The translations under genes and the position numbers were made by a program. Positions 48,070-58,932 of a stretch of DNA of 64,000 nucleotides are shown here, in pieces; the stretch's first letter is position 1; each line of letters starts with the position of its first letter. Origin of the DNA: Gordius sp. MW1 (Eukaryota > Nematomorpha > Gordioida > Gordea > Gordiidae); the NCBI GenBank assembly GCA_964036665.1, contig OZ038526.1, forward strand, positions 8,246,001 through 8,310,000, given 5' to 3'. The notes beneath the pieces were generated by a model, which saw only the letters and a list, made by a program, of their open reading frames with translations, had not been told where the DNA came from and ran no database searches.

Positions 48070-49178
48070 AAAATAATAATATTATCCTTAAAAGTCACTC
48101 GCACTTGTGGTTTATATGCAATAAACTCTATGGGCTATGATTGATGATGGTAATATCAATGGACTAAAACGTTTCTTAAATATGTTAAGGTCAACTTTGA
48201 GACTTTAGCCAGGGTTAATATAGGGTATCAATTTGCCCAAATATATAACTAAGTCCAATATAATAGGTAAACTTATAAATTTCTAAGTCTATTTATATTT
48301 GACAGACACAGTGAATTTGATACAAATATTATAGTTTGCTAGAAGTATAAAATTTAATAAGGTATTTATTCTAGGAAACAATTAGTATATTTACAACTTA
48401 GAGGTTTGGCTCTGAAAAACTCATAAGAGGACAGGTATAACTCAAATTTCTATAAACACCACCATTAAATTAAATTAATGCACGATTTTGCTATTTTATA
48501 TATTATAGAAAATGCGGTTCTTTCGTACTATACTTTAAACTAATTTAGAGTTTTTTAATTTTCACTTTCCATAGAAAATGTTATCAAGAATTAGTTCATA
48601 TTTTTATATTGTCAGTGAGATGTCGTGTGCGCTAAATTTTTAAAAAGTTTGTGAATTGAGGTTTTTCAGATAAATATAGATTTGTCTTTGATTTTATTAA
48701 TACTTATTTAAAATTTTTAATAAACCAGGAGAATTTTTTCTTTCTTTTAATTTTTTTTTTAAATGTCGAGACAAGTCGAGAAATCTCGTCGAGAAGAGAC
48801 AAGATCGAGATTTTCATAATCGCCCCTGAGGCGAGACGAGATTTTGCTTTCGAGACCGAGACGAACAAGACGAGATCGAAACACTAGGGCAAGCCAAGTT
48901 TATTTGGGAAATTTAATCTGTTTTTTAATATTGTAATGTTACTCATATAAAATATGCATTTAAAACAATTTTAAACATATTTTTAAATTTTTCGACGCCT
49001 ATTTTAACATTTTCCTCTCTTAAATAGGTAATAAGTCATTACTTTAAAATTTTCAAGTGTCAATAATGAATTTATTATATATTGACAAATTTTAAGGTTA
49101 TATGTTAAGTTTCACTTATAAATATTTTCCTTGCCCTGAACCACGTATATTCGAGTCTCACGACTAACCTTTTTATCA
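48070..49178. other. AT-rich stretch with a CGAGA-rich repeat at 48765-48890
   Basis: Only the CGAGA-rich block stands out: many copies of CGAGA/CGAGAC between 48765 and 48885, ending ATCGAAACACTAGGGC. Read on the minus strand this gives a start CCTAGTGTTTCGATCTCG, with TAGTG as in some hAT ends, but no partner end was identified. The rest shows no gene. Confidence 0.5.
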
Positions 49179-50608
49179 GTTGTAATCATAGACTAGATAG
49201 AATGCTCATTGAGCATGCATACTTATGAAAAATTTGATGCCGAAAATACCGCCATTTTGAACTAAGTAAAAAGGTATATTATATACATGCTATGTAAGCA
49301 TATTTTATTGTTTTGTGCTCAGTATTTAATTCATTTTTTGCTCAAAATAAAATTCATTTGCTCAGTAGAATATTAATTTGCTCAGTAGAATAATTAAATG
49401 GTCACATAATATTCAAATGCTCAGTAAATAATTTAATGCTCAGTAATTTAAATAATTGCTTAGTAATTATTTTATATGTTGAGTTTTTTGTTTCAATGTT
49501 GCTCATTAAATTTTTGCTCAGTATAGAAACTTAATTTCAAAATATAATAAGTATTTAAACGAGATTTGAACCAGCAATGTCAATTCATAGAAGTCTAAGG
49601 TGTTACCTGTGTGAAGAGAAGGGTTTTGTTTAGTTGATTTTAAGTGTTCGACTACAAAAAAAGACAAAAGTTATTTTTGTGCCGTTTGTAGATACAAATT
49701 TCTGGATAAGGTGCAAAAGGTATTTGGAAAATTTTTATTAGTCAAACCCATCGAAACCCCTAAACCAAACAAAAGGTCGACTAATAAATTAGAATAACCT
49801 TTGATATATTCTCAAAATTGTGACAGCCTAAAGGTTCCCTTTACAAGAACACAACCTATGGTCTCTGCCTTTTCTATTAATAAAATATATTTAATTCATT
49901 AAATTTATTATATGTTCTCTATGAATTAAAATATATTAGCCTAATATATTTGTCTATCTCTTTTGTGTATATTGTTATGTTTTTTCTGTATTTAATTCTT
50001 GCTTATCTATTAATAAAAATATATTTAATTTATTATATTCATTTTATGTTCTTTATCTTAAATTAAACTTATTTCTTAGCCCAATATATTAGTCTTTGTC
50101 TTTTGTGTATGTTATTTTTATTTTTTTGTATTTATTTTGCTTAACTGCTAATTTTTAGTTTTCTTCTAAAAAATAAAATCCTCCTAATTTTTAGGGCAAT
50201 AACATCATTTTTCTCTGTTAGTTTACCTTATTTTATTAATTATGCTATTTTTAAATGAAAAATTTGCAAATTTGTATTCTAATATAAAACTATATATAGA
50301 TGACTCTTTAAATATAATAGTTTCTCTCATTGATTTAATGTTTTTTTTTAATATTTAAATAATTTTATTATTACAGCATAAGCTAAAATAATTAATCGTT
50401 TATACAAAGCACTTTTATATTATATGACAGAAGTTTTAACTTAAAATTATATAAAAATTATGATAAAATTTTTTAATAAATAGAGAGTATATATCGAATA
50501 TCATTATAACGTTGAAATAGTTGGTTTGCTTATATTCTTTCAACATCGGTCAAAGCTGGCATCACTTTTTTAAAGGGAATGAGCAGTCTATTTATCTATG
50601 GTTGTAAT
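49179..50608. mobile_element. hAT-like element, family A, copy 3 (1414 bp, TSD GTTGTAAT)
   Basis: It spans 49187-50600. It starts CATAGACTAGATAGAATGCT and ends with the near-complement GAGCAGTCTATTTATCTATG. The perfect 8-bp duplication GTTGTAAT is at 49179-49186 and 50601-50608. It is over three times longer than copies 1 and 2. It contains a GCTCAG tandem array (49316-49520) and a tRNA-like block with reverse B box (49562-49572), the same module as in 4318-5120. No transposase frame was found. Confidence 0.9.
49316..49625. repeat. GCTCAG array plus reverse tRNA-like block
   Basis: About nine TGCTCAGTA..TTTAATT-type units are followed by GAGATTTGAACC, the reverse complement of a B-box-like GGTTCAAATCTC. 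Read on the minus strand the order (tRNA-like, CTCGTTTAA, array) is that of the right half of the element at 4318-5120. Both belong to one repeat module. Confidence 0.65.
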
Positions 50609-51740
50609 CTTGAATATTGAAATATATTTTAAATCAAATTGTAATTGTTCAGTTCAGTAAATACACACTCCAAATTTATTATATATGTATCACAATACTC
50701 CTAACTTTAGGGTTTATTATATAGATCACAATTAACGAATCAACGATACCAAGACAAATATACCATAAATTAAATCCATCAATATATAAAAACGTGTTTC
50801 ACGAGGGGAATTAATTAATCATCATGTTCGATGATGTGAGCTCTTTGTCTCTGATAATAATCTCTTCTTCTGTGGGCCTCGCGCCAGTTGTTATTCTCCG
50901 CGCCAGTTGTTATTCTCTCTTGCGTCCTTTGAGTTACTCCTCTTTCTTAGATATCCCTTGTCTACCGCTTACTATCGTCCAGCATCTGGTAATTACCCCG
51001 CGCCTTGGTTGCTAGTATTCAAAGACTCCATATATGACATATATGACACCTCCCTTTTTTACTCTTTTCCCTTTTCTTTGCTGAAATTTACCGCATCTTT
51101 TTATTTGTTGCCATCCTCAGTACTGTTAGCCTTAGTGTTCCTTCCCAATATGCCAAAATACCGATACATATAGTTCATACACGCTTAAGTCTTTAGATCG
51201 AGGCCCCTCACAAATATATATACACGAATAACTGTGCGCGATATACAAAGACTACACTAACACACTATAATTTTACACTAACACTTTCCGTTATACAAAT
51301 AGCGATAATCACCATTTCCTTAATAATAATAGCGATACAGCTGTGACACTTCACATTCGACGTTACATACCCTTAGCCGACTTACATCGATAATCCACTA
51401 CCGTTACACTAACGATCAGATAGAAATATATAAACACAATGAAAACATATAAAAATAAGTAAAAATATTAGAACATAGAAATAACAACGTGAGAACATAA
51501 ATATACAATAAAAATACGAGAATATTAATATACATCCCGTGATACACACTGCGAGATAGCCGCGCTATTTCATAACCACAGTACATCCTTCACGGCTTAC
51601 ATCTACAGCGTACTACATCCACGCGAACGATGTGATATACATGCGTAAACACGATGAACATATAGAAACAACAATAAAATATGATAACTTAAAATAAAAT
51701 ATTAGAATATAAACTGAAATAATAAACTCAATACATATAC
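50609..51740. other. Intergenic stretch, nothing recognised
   Basis: About 1.1 kb of mixed composition. A CGCGCCAGTTGTTATTCTC unit is directly repeated at about 50880 and 50899. The frames at 50824-51173 are hydrophobic, Leu/Ser/Tyr-rich and without family resemblance. No RNA gene or terminal repeat was seen. Confidence 0.45.
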
Positions 51741-51754
51741 AAAACTGGTGATAT

Positions 51755-52138
51755 AATGCTAATATCCTCCTTATTACCAAAAATACCAATATAAAATCGT
51801 ATTACAAAATTTTGAACGGTGCCTACAATAGCGCTAAATTTAACGACTTTTTAATTGAATTAATTGAATACCTATCGAATATAAATATTCAAGACTGCAT
51901 CATCGTAATGGACAATGTTCCATTCCACCATTCCCTCTTAGTAAAAAATACCTTAGCAGCTTTTGGTCATAAAGCTTTATATTTACCACCATATTCCCCT
52001 TTTATAAATCCTATAGAGGAGGTCTTTAGCAAATTGAAGTTGATCGTGAGAAAAAGCGAACCTCAAAATGAGAGGGATATATTAACACTGGTAGAAAATT
52101 CTAAATCCGAGGTAATTTACATTTTACATATACAATAG
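51755..52138 (+). mobile_element. Tc1/mariner-IS630-type transposase C-terminal fragment
   Basis: The frame reads DCIIVMDNVPFHHSLLV, then LYLPPYSPFINPIEEVFSKL. These are the second Asp (MDN) and the final Glu of a DDE catalytic triad, about 34 residues apart (DD34E spacing as in the Tc1/IS630 group), with the LPPYSPxxNPIE signature of the DDE_3 family. The first Asp and the N-terminal DNA-binding part are absent upstream, so only the last third or so remains. The fragment runs about 110-125 codons to TAG at 52136-52138. A transposase from another IS630-related group is equally possible. Confidence 0.85.
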
Positions 52139-52139
52139 T

Positions 52140-52680
52140 ACATTAATCGTTAGATTAATTCAGAAGATTGTCGAAACTATTTTTCCCATGTAAAAACATA
52201 TATTGACCCGTGTTTGAATAATGAAAATATTGATTATTAAATTTTACATGCATTTCTTTTGTTTTATATATGCATATTTTATTGTATTTTACATTATTTT
52301 TTCGACAATAAACGTATACATGACAAAATTTTATTTTTAAGGTTAAATAAACTTTAAATTAAAGAAATTAATCATTAAAAAAATTTAAGTTTAATTAATT
52401 TAAACTATACTAGAAAAAATTTGAAAAAAAATTCACTAATTTATACAAAAAACGACTATTTTATAAAAAAGTGCAAAATATGGTGTATGAGTTGTAAAAT
52501 AACATGTAAGGTTGGGGAAGGAGTGTGTTACATGCGAAGGGGAGAGAAGGAATGAGAAGGAATGAGCGATACATGTTAGACGCTATGATTGATTACCCCT
52601 TTCCTCTCCCACTAGTGTGCAGAGTAATACGAAATGCAAAAGTTTAGGTAAACGCTGTATTTTAAGCGCAATTTGATAAT
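52140..52680. other. AT-rich stretch, nothing recognised
   Basis: No gene. A G/A-rich patch occurs at 52510-52570 (GGGGAAGG, GAAGGAATGAG repeated twice). It may be the 3' remainder of the transposon to the left. Confidence 0.4.
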
Positions 52681-52838
52681 ATCATGTTCATGGGGGTAGC
52701 CAGGTTATGGTTAAAAGGGGGGGGGGGCGAAACGTTTAAAAGTTTAATAAGGGGGGGGGGGGCAAAACATAAATTTTTTTAGGGGGGGGGGCGGCCGCCT
52801 CCCTTGTCTCCCCCCCTGGCTATGCCCATGATCATGTT
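52681..52838. mobile_element. hAT-like MITE, family B (142 bp, TSD ATCATGTT)
   Basis: It spans 52689-52830, from CATGGGGGTAGCCAGG to CTGGCTATGCCCATG. It is flanked by the perfect 8-bp repeat ATCATGTT at 52681-52688 and 52831-52838. G-runs on the left and C-runs on the right dominate the short interior. This is the cleanest copy of family B here. Confidence 0.93.
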
Positions 52839-53529
52839 TGCTATGTTACCATAAAAAATATATAATGTTCTGCTTCCCGATTTATTTTAAGCTATTAGTC
52901 TTTGACGCTAAATCTATATACATAAAAATGTAACTCCGTTTTCTTTGTCCTCTAATAACTCCTAAAGTTCTCGACCGATTGCCACCAAATTTGGCCAGAT
53001 CATTGTCTTAGCATCCTAGATGGTTTATATATACTTTTTATCGACCTGCGACAGCTGTAACCCTGTTTTTTGGTAGTGCTTACCGCCATCTAGCGGATGA
53101 AAGATAAAACGTTTTTTATTCTTAGTTTTTCGTTATGGTGCTTGCTACTTAATGCCTTAAACTCTTTTCTACTATCAATATGTCATTTGTGTCTCAATAT
53201 TTTACTCAACTAAGCCCGTTTTCTTTACAATATATAAACCTGTGACAAATAAATAATCTCAATACCTTAAAACATCACCATTTTCTTAAATAAAAATAAC
53301 GCGCGCTGTTTGAAACATCCCCACGTTTCGTTCTTTTTTTGTATTTTTGGAAAGTTCGGTTATACTACAACTACAAAAACATTACTTTAACGTTAAGATG
53401 ATAAATGCAGACAATGGTTAAACAAACAAACATAAAATGCAGTTATATGAGCTATTATTAATGCAGAATAATGCTTCGAGAGCACGAAAAAAATCATATT
53501 TTAAAATGCCCAATTATTCCATCAATAAA

Positions 53530-53745
53530 TCGTAATACGCCCTTCGGGCGTAACTGGGGGCTTCGCCCCCAGACCCCCGGGGAAGGGGGAGAAGGGAAGG
53601 GGGAAGGGAAGGGGGGACGACTCATCTATACTCCGTATAAATGTAGCATATTTGCTATGCAATTTATGGGCGAGAAAGGTGGGAAGGGGCGAGAATGCCA
53701 TGGGCGAGAAAGGTGGGAAGGGGCGAGAATGCCATAGGGGGTAGG
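53530..53745. repeat. G-rich dispersed repeat, inverted copy of 2620-2815
   Basis: Reads GCCCTTCGGGCGTAAC, GGGGGCTTCGCCCCC, GGGAAGGGGGA-type tracts, ACTCATCTATACTCCGTATA, then a short direct repeat GGGCGAGAAAGGTGGGAAGG with GGCGAGAATGCCAT (two copies, 53668 and 53702). It is the reverse complement of the C-rich block near the left end of the window. The open frame across it is Gly/Glu/Lys-rich and an artefact. Confidence 0.85.
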
Positions 53746-53759
53746 ATAATTGCTAGGGT

Positions 53760-54640
53760 TTCCCCCTTGGCTACTCCCATGCTAGTTACACAACATAAAA
53801 ATCTACTTTTTTGTCCAAAAAAATGAAAATTCATTTAAATTTAAAACCTCACTTTTACTCGCCGTTTTATAATGTATATTTTGCATGTGATAAAAATTTG
53901 AAGAAGAAAAAGAATAATATTTTTTTTTTAATTTGGCAGAAGCTGGCTATGTAACAAGGGATTGTTTTGTAAAATAAAATGTGAACATTAAAATATTATT
54001 AAGGCAATCAAAAAAAATTAGACGTCTTTGACTTTATGTTTTATTTAATGTTTTTAATTATTATGATAACTTTTCATTGATATAATATCTGTTTTAGCTT
54101 GTCTAAATGTTTTTTTACCAAAAAATTGATTTTTAAATGTCGTTTATTTGTTTATTTTTTAAAAAACGAATAAATTTGTAATAATAATATTTATTTAGCT
54201 TAACTATGCTTCATTTCAACAAAAATCTCTAAATTAAATTCATATTTTATAATAGAAATTCTCTATCTACAAATACATTATTTAATTAAATAAATTAACA
54301 AAAAGGAATGTAAAACATTTTGAATTTGATTTCATTCAATTTGTATATAATCACATAATATTTTCAAGGGCACATTAGGCTTATTGACATTGTGGAATAT
54401 ATAAAGAGTTATAAAGGTAATTTTGTTTAGCAAGGAGAGCACACGCTTAATAAATTCATTTTTATTTTTGGCAGTTATTAATTGTTTTATATTAGGGTGT
54501 AAAAAACATTCGGTGCAAGACACCGAATAGGCGGACAAACAAAATGGAAAGTGAGCCCATAAATCAATAAACCCTTTCTACGCAAGTGACAAGACACATT
54601 TTGCACAGATGCAAAAAAAAACGAATACACGTTAAAATAT
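53760..54640. other. AT-rich stretch with a hairpin at 54508-54528
   Basis: No gene. A fragment of a family B MITE right end (TTGGCTACTCCCATG, 53766-53780) begins the stretch. The hairpin ATTCGGTG-CAAGA-CACCGAAT is at 54508-54528, followed by GGAAAGTGAGCCCATAAAT as at 58890-58908. Confidence 0.5.
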
Positions 54641-54641
54641 A

Positions 54642-55604
54642 GTTCTGTCTAGTGGTGGGAAAAACCTTAGGTGGGGCGGACCCGAGGTTCGCCCAAGGTC
54701 AGGTTGTTTGAAAACCTCGAGGTTTTAAACCAACCTAACCTTAAATCTATTAGGTTTAGCATGGGTTTTGCATCCACCTAAGGGTTCCCCAACGTCCCTA
54801 CCTAAAATTTTGGGGCAAGATTCAAACTCTAGCCCAAAACATTAGGTCGGAACGAAATGCAAAACCCCGAGAAACCCCAAGGTGTTTGCATTCATAAGGT
54901 ATGCATTTTATATCCTAATATTTCGGCTGAATGACGGTCACTAAGCAATTTTATAAAATAAATTCTTAATTATCATTTGTTTTGATTTAAAAAATAAATT
55001 AAAATAATATTGTATCCTAATATCAATATATAAAATAATAATATCAAATAAATACTCTACTATATTGTAATAAAAAATGTAAATGTATTATATCGGTTTT
55101 GGCCATCTATAAACTATTTTAATTTAGATTAACACATTATATCCTTATCTTATACCACGCATGTAGTAGTAGCACAGCACCATACCATATAACTCCCCCC
55201 CCCTTCTCTTTCCCTTCTCACACAACCCAGCGTATAATGCGAGCATGGGATACCCTTGCTCCAAAATATTCACACCCAAAGAGCAAGGCAGTCGCCTTGC
55301 TCCAACCCTGCTCTACTCCGGGCCATCCCTGTTCCCAACCCCGTTCCAACCCCACATAACCCAAATATTATTTTTCGGGGTTTTGCATTTCGTTCCGACC
55401 TAATGTTTTGGGCTAGAGTTTGAATCTTGCCCCAAAATTTTAGGTAGGGACGTTGGGGAACCCTTAGGTGGATGCAAAACCCATGCTAAGCCTAAAAGGT
55501 TTTGGGTTAGGTAGGTTTAAAACCTCGAGGTTTTAAAACAACCTAACCTAAAACCTCAGGCTTGGGTTTAGAAAACCCCGGGTTTTCCCATCACTAGTTC
55601 TGTC
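54642..55604. mobile_element. hAT element with ~230-bp inverted repeats (947 bp, TSD GTTCTGTC)
   Basis: It spans 54650-55596, from TAGTGGTGGGAAAAACC to GGTTTTCCCATCACTA, with a perfect 8-bp duplication GTTCTGTC at 54642-54649 and 55597-55604. The inverted repeats run inward about 230 bp on each side (for example CCTAATGTTTTGGGCTAG against CTAGCCCAAAACATTAGG), unusually long for hAT. The centre (54890-55375) is AT-rich, with a C-run and GC-richer tract at 55190-55370. It is non-coding and apparently non-autonomous. Confidence 0.92.
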
Positions 55605-56039
55605 TTAATACGCACTGCACGCATTTTATGGGTTTCAATTATGGCATTTGGTAACCTTTTGAGTGCAATGTCTTAAACCTTAACCAATTCAGCTGACTGC
55701 AATGGTTTAATCATTAGTATTAATAATACATAGAGTGCCATGTATAATAATAAATAAATTGTCACGGTCACCCCCCCCCTTGCCTAGTTACCCCCTCCTT
55801 GCCTTTTATATTTTAGCAAATAAATTATAATTAATATAAAATTAGTAATACACTAAAGAAAGCCTAACCTAGACGAGGATAAAATATAATAAAAACAATT
55901 AAAATTTACTTGGGTGGCTTATAAAATCATTTAAAAATTTAGAAACCCAGACAATATAATTAATAAAACTTAATAACAAACATAAAAAGTTACAAATATA
56001 CATAATGGAGAATAATGAAATTTAATTGAATAATAATTA

Positions 56040-56172
56040 ATAATGGACTTGCGACGTAACAAGCAGCCACATGCAATAGCTCCGCTATTGCCTGTTACGA
56101 CCGCGCATGAAAAAATGTCACAATGAGCAGCGACATGCAATAGCTCCGCTATTGCCTGTTATGACCGTACAC
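56040..56172. repeat. Two-copy tandem repeat of a nested palindrome
   Basis: Two ~60-bp copies each carry ATGCAATAGCTCCGCTATTGC, in which GCAATAGC and GCTATTGC pair around TCC. The first copy is also bracketed by CGTAACA and TGTTACG. The copies are nearly identical apart from a few substitutions. Function unknown; no other copy was seen in the window. Confidence 0.8.
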
Positions 56173-56227
56173 CTAAAAAACACAGGTATTGTAAGGATAT
56201 CTCAAAAAATTTACAAGTGCTAAATTA

Positions 56228-57350
56228 AAACTTTTTCAACCACATTTTCGGCAGAGGTCATTTTTTGCATTGGTCAGCAGCCAGGAACGGTAAAAGTGGA
56301 TATAAATTCATAAGAGTAAAAAAAAGGAAAAAAAATTTTCGATTCACATTTTAGCCAATGGTCATTTTTTTCCATTGGTCAGCAGCCAGGACAGGGTAAA
56401 AGTGGTTATAAATTCATAATAGTCAAAAAAAACGAAAAAATAATTTTCGAATCACATTTTTGCCAAGGGTCATTTTTTCCATTGGTCAGTGCCAAGAGAT
56501 GGTCTATAAATCGATGTTAGCCAAAAAAACGAAAAAAAAATTTTCGATTCACATTTTGGCCAATGGTCATTTTTTTCCATTGGTCAGCAGCCAACGAACG
56601 GCCAAAAAGCCATATTATCGATGTTATTAACAAGAACAAACGAATAATCAAAAAAAAATGAAAAAAAATAATTTGGGACCATTGGTCAGCAGCCAACGAA
56701 CGGCCAAAAAGCCATATTATCAATGGTATTAACAAGAACAATCATAAGAATCAAAAAAATGAAAAAAATAATTTGGATTCACATTTTGGCCAATGGTCAT
56801 TTTTTTCCACTTGTCAGCAGCCAACGAACGGCCAAAAAGTCTTATTATCAATGGTATTAACAAGAACAATCATGTATTAATTTAAAAAAAAATAAAAATA
56901 AAATTTAACCTCTCGGGGATTCGAAACCACATCAGGAGAAGCATGGGCTTTTGTAAAGGGGGGGGGCACAGGGACCCATATCAGTAGAGGTATAGGCTCT
57001 GCTAGGGGAGGGCATAGGGTAATTGTCAATGTTAGGCAAAAAAAAACGAAAAAATAATTTCAATTCACATTTTGGCCAGTGGTCATTTTTTCCATCGGTC
57101 AGCAGCCAACGGACGGCCAAAAAGTTAAAATAGCAATGGTAGTAACAGGAACAATCATAATAGTCAAAAAAAAACGAAAAAAAAAATTGGATTCACATTT
57201 TGGCCAATGGTCATTTTTTTCATTGGTCAGCACCCAACGGACGGCCAAAAAGTCTTATTATCAATGGTAGTAACAAGAACAATCATAAGAGTCAAAAAAA
57301 ACCCGGGATTCGAACCCAAAAACTAGTTAAATTAACAAAAATTAAAAGTA
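56228..57350. repeat. Hairpin-unit tandem array, reverse orientation (part 1)
   Basis: Units with TGGCCAATGGTCATTTTTT and CCATTGGTCAGCAGCCA, the reverse complement of the array at 340-1600, are repeated about eight times with both spacer types. CCTCTCGGGGATTCGAAACC (56910) and CCCGGGATTCGAACCC (57302) are reverse pol III B-box sequences between units. A segment at 56932-57035 (GGGGCACAGGGACCCATATC, AGTAGAGG) matches 470-590 in reverse. Confidence 0.9.
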
Positions 57351-57356
57351 AACAAA

Positions 57357-57875
57357 AAACTACCAGCCCGTTTCGCTCGAAACTTTACCCGTAGGTGCCC
57401 AGGGCGGCCGGGGGTAAAATAACCTTTTCAGATTCCTAAAATACCTTTTCATTTTAAAAATATCGGACATTTCCCTGCCACACGTGCGGTGTAATATCTA
57501 TGACACGTAGAAAATTTTTACTAATTATATAAACTTACGCGCGCCATCTAATAAAGTACAATTCGTGTTTGAGTTTAATAGTAGATTCAATTTAATTAGA
57601 AATAACGGGCTATGATTATACCTTTGAAGGAGGTTTCGAATTTTGTGTTAGTTTCTATCGATATATTTTATCGTAAATTAGAATCTAATACCTATATTAT
57701 TTTTTTAAATATTACTTTTTAGGTTTTCTATGAAATCACAATCTAATTAAATGAAATATATTAACCCAATAAAAAAATATATATGCATTTATAAGGTTAA
57801 AAATATATATTACATAGTTGGCTGTCTGTTAGACCATCTATAATAAATTTTTAGGTTATATATAAAATTTGGCCA
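57357..57875. repeat. ~520-bp repeat core, inverted copy of 1590-2106
   Basis: It is the reverse complement of the left core with few differences. It sits between two parts of the hairpin array, whereas the left copy has the array on one side only within the window. Confidence 0.9.
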
Positions 57876-58545
57876 ATGGTCATTTTTTTTCATTGGTAAG
57901 CAGCCAGGACACGGTAAAAGTGGATATAAATTCATAAGTCAAAAAAAAACGAAAAAAAAATTTTCGAATCACATTTTGGCCAATGGTCATTTTTTTCCAT
58001 TGGTCAGCAGCCAGGACACGGTAAAAGTGGATATAAACTTATAATAGTCAAAAAAAAACTAAAAAAAATTTTCGAATCACATTTTGGCCAATGGTCATTT
58101 TTTTCCATCGGTCAGCAGCCAGGACACGGTAAAAATGGATATAAATTTATAATAGTAAAAAAAAACTAAAAAAAAATTTTCGAATTACATTTTGGCCAAT
58201 GGTCATTTTTTTCCATTGGTCAGCAGCCAGGACACGGTAAAAGTGGATATAAATTCATAATAGTCAAAAAAAACGAAAAAAAAATTTCGAATCACATTTT
58301 GGCCAATGGTGATTTTTTCCCATTGGTCAGCAGCTAACGGACGGCCGAAAAGTCGTATTAGCAATGGTAGTAACAGGAACAATCATAATAGTCAAAAAAA
58401 AAACGAAAAAATAAACTTGGATTCACATCTTGGCCAATGGTCATTTTTTTCATTGGTCAGCAGCCAGCAGACGGCCAAAAAGTCTTATTATCAATGGTAG
58501 TAACAAGAACAATCATAAGAGTCAAAAAAAACTCCGAGATTCTAA
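57876..58545. repeat. Hairpin-unit tandem array, reverse orientation (part 2)
   Basis: Six to seven more units. The first five are the short-spacer type (CAGGACACGGTAAAAGTGGA) and are very alike, so the array has expanded or been homogenised locally. Confidence 0.9.
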
Positions 58546-58549
58546 CCCA

Positions 58550-58928
58550 AACCCTTGTAGTGGAGGGTATAGGGTAATTATAGCAATTAATATCAATATG
58601 CATTAATTTAACGTAGCAATTAAAACCCGACCCCGCCCGAATGCGAGGGAGATAGAGATGAGGGGTGGGGCACCTCTTGATAGAGATGAGGGGTGGGGCA
58701 CCTCTTTCTCATGCATTAATTTAAAAAATCGATAACCTAATATACCCAATGCAAATAGATAGGGAGGGTAGACGGACAACGGACACCAAAAAACGAGCCC
58801 ATAAATTGCATAGCAATTAATAAATTAAAAGTAAACAAAACAAGACATTCGGTGCAAGACACCGAACAGCGTGACAAGACATCGGAAAATGGAAAGTGAG
58901 CCCATAAATTGCATAGCAATTAATATGT
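58550..58928. repeat. Repeat block with TTGCATAGCAATT motifs
   Basis: Contains a 30-bp direct duplication (GATAGAGATGAGGGGTGGGG, 58651 and 58680), two copies of GAGCCCATAAATTGCATAGC and the hairpin at 58847-58867. The block resembles 33-130 in reverse. It directly precedes the Helitron coding remnant. Confidence 0.7.
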
Positions 58929-58932
58929 AGGC

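Noticed and set aside
45755-48890. Single large element bounded by CGAGATCG-containing blocks at 45780 and 48880
   Set aside because: The two blocks share short motifs but no inverted end or target duplication; treated as separate repeats.
50824-51173. Hydrophobic frames (possible membrane protein)
   Set aside because: Leu/Ser/Tyr-rich because of T/C-rich DNA; no start context, splice pattern or resemblance to a known protein.
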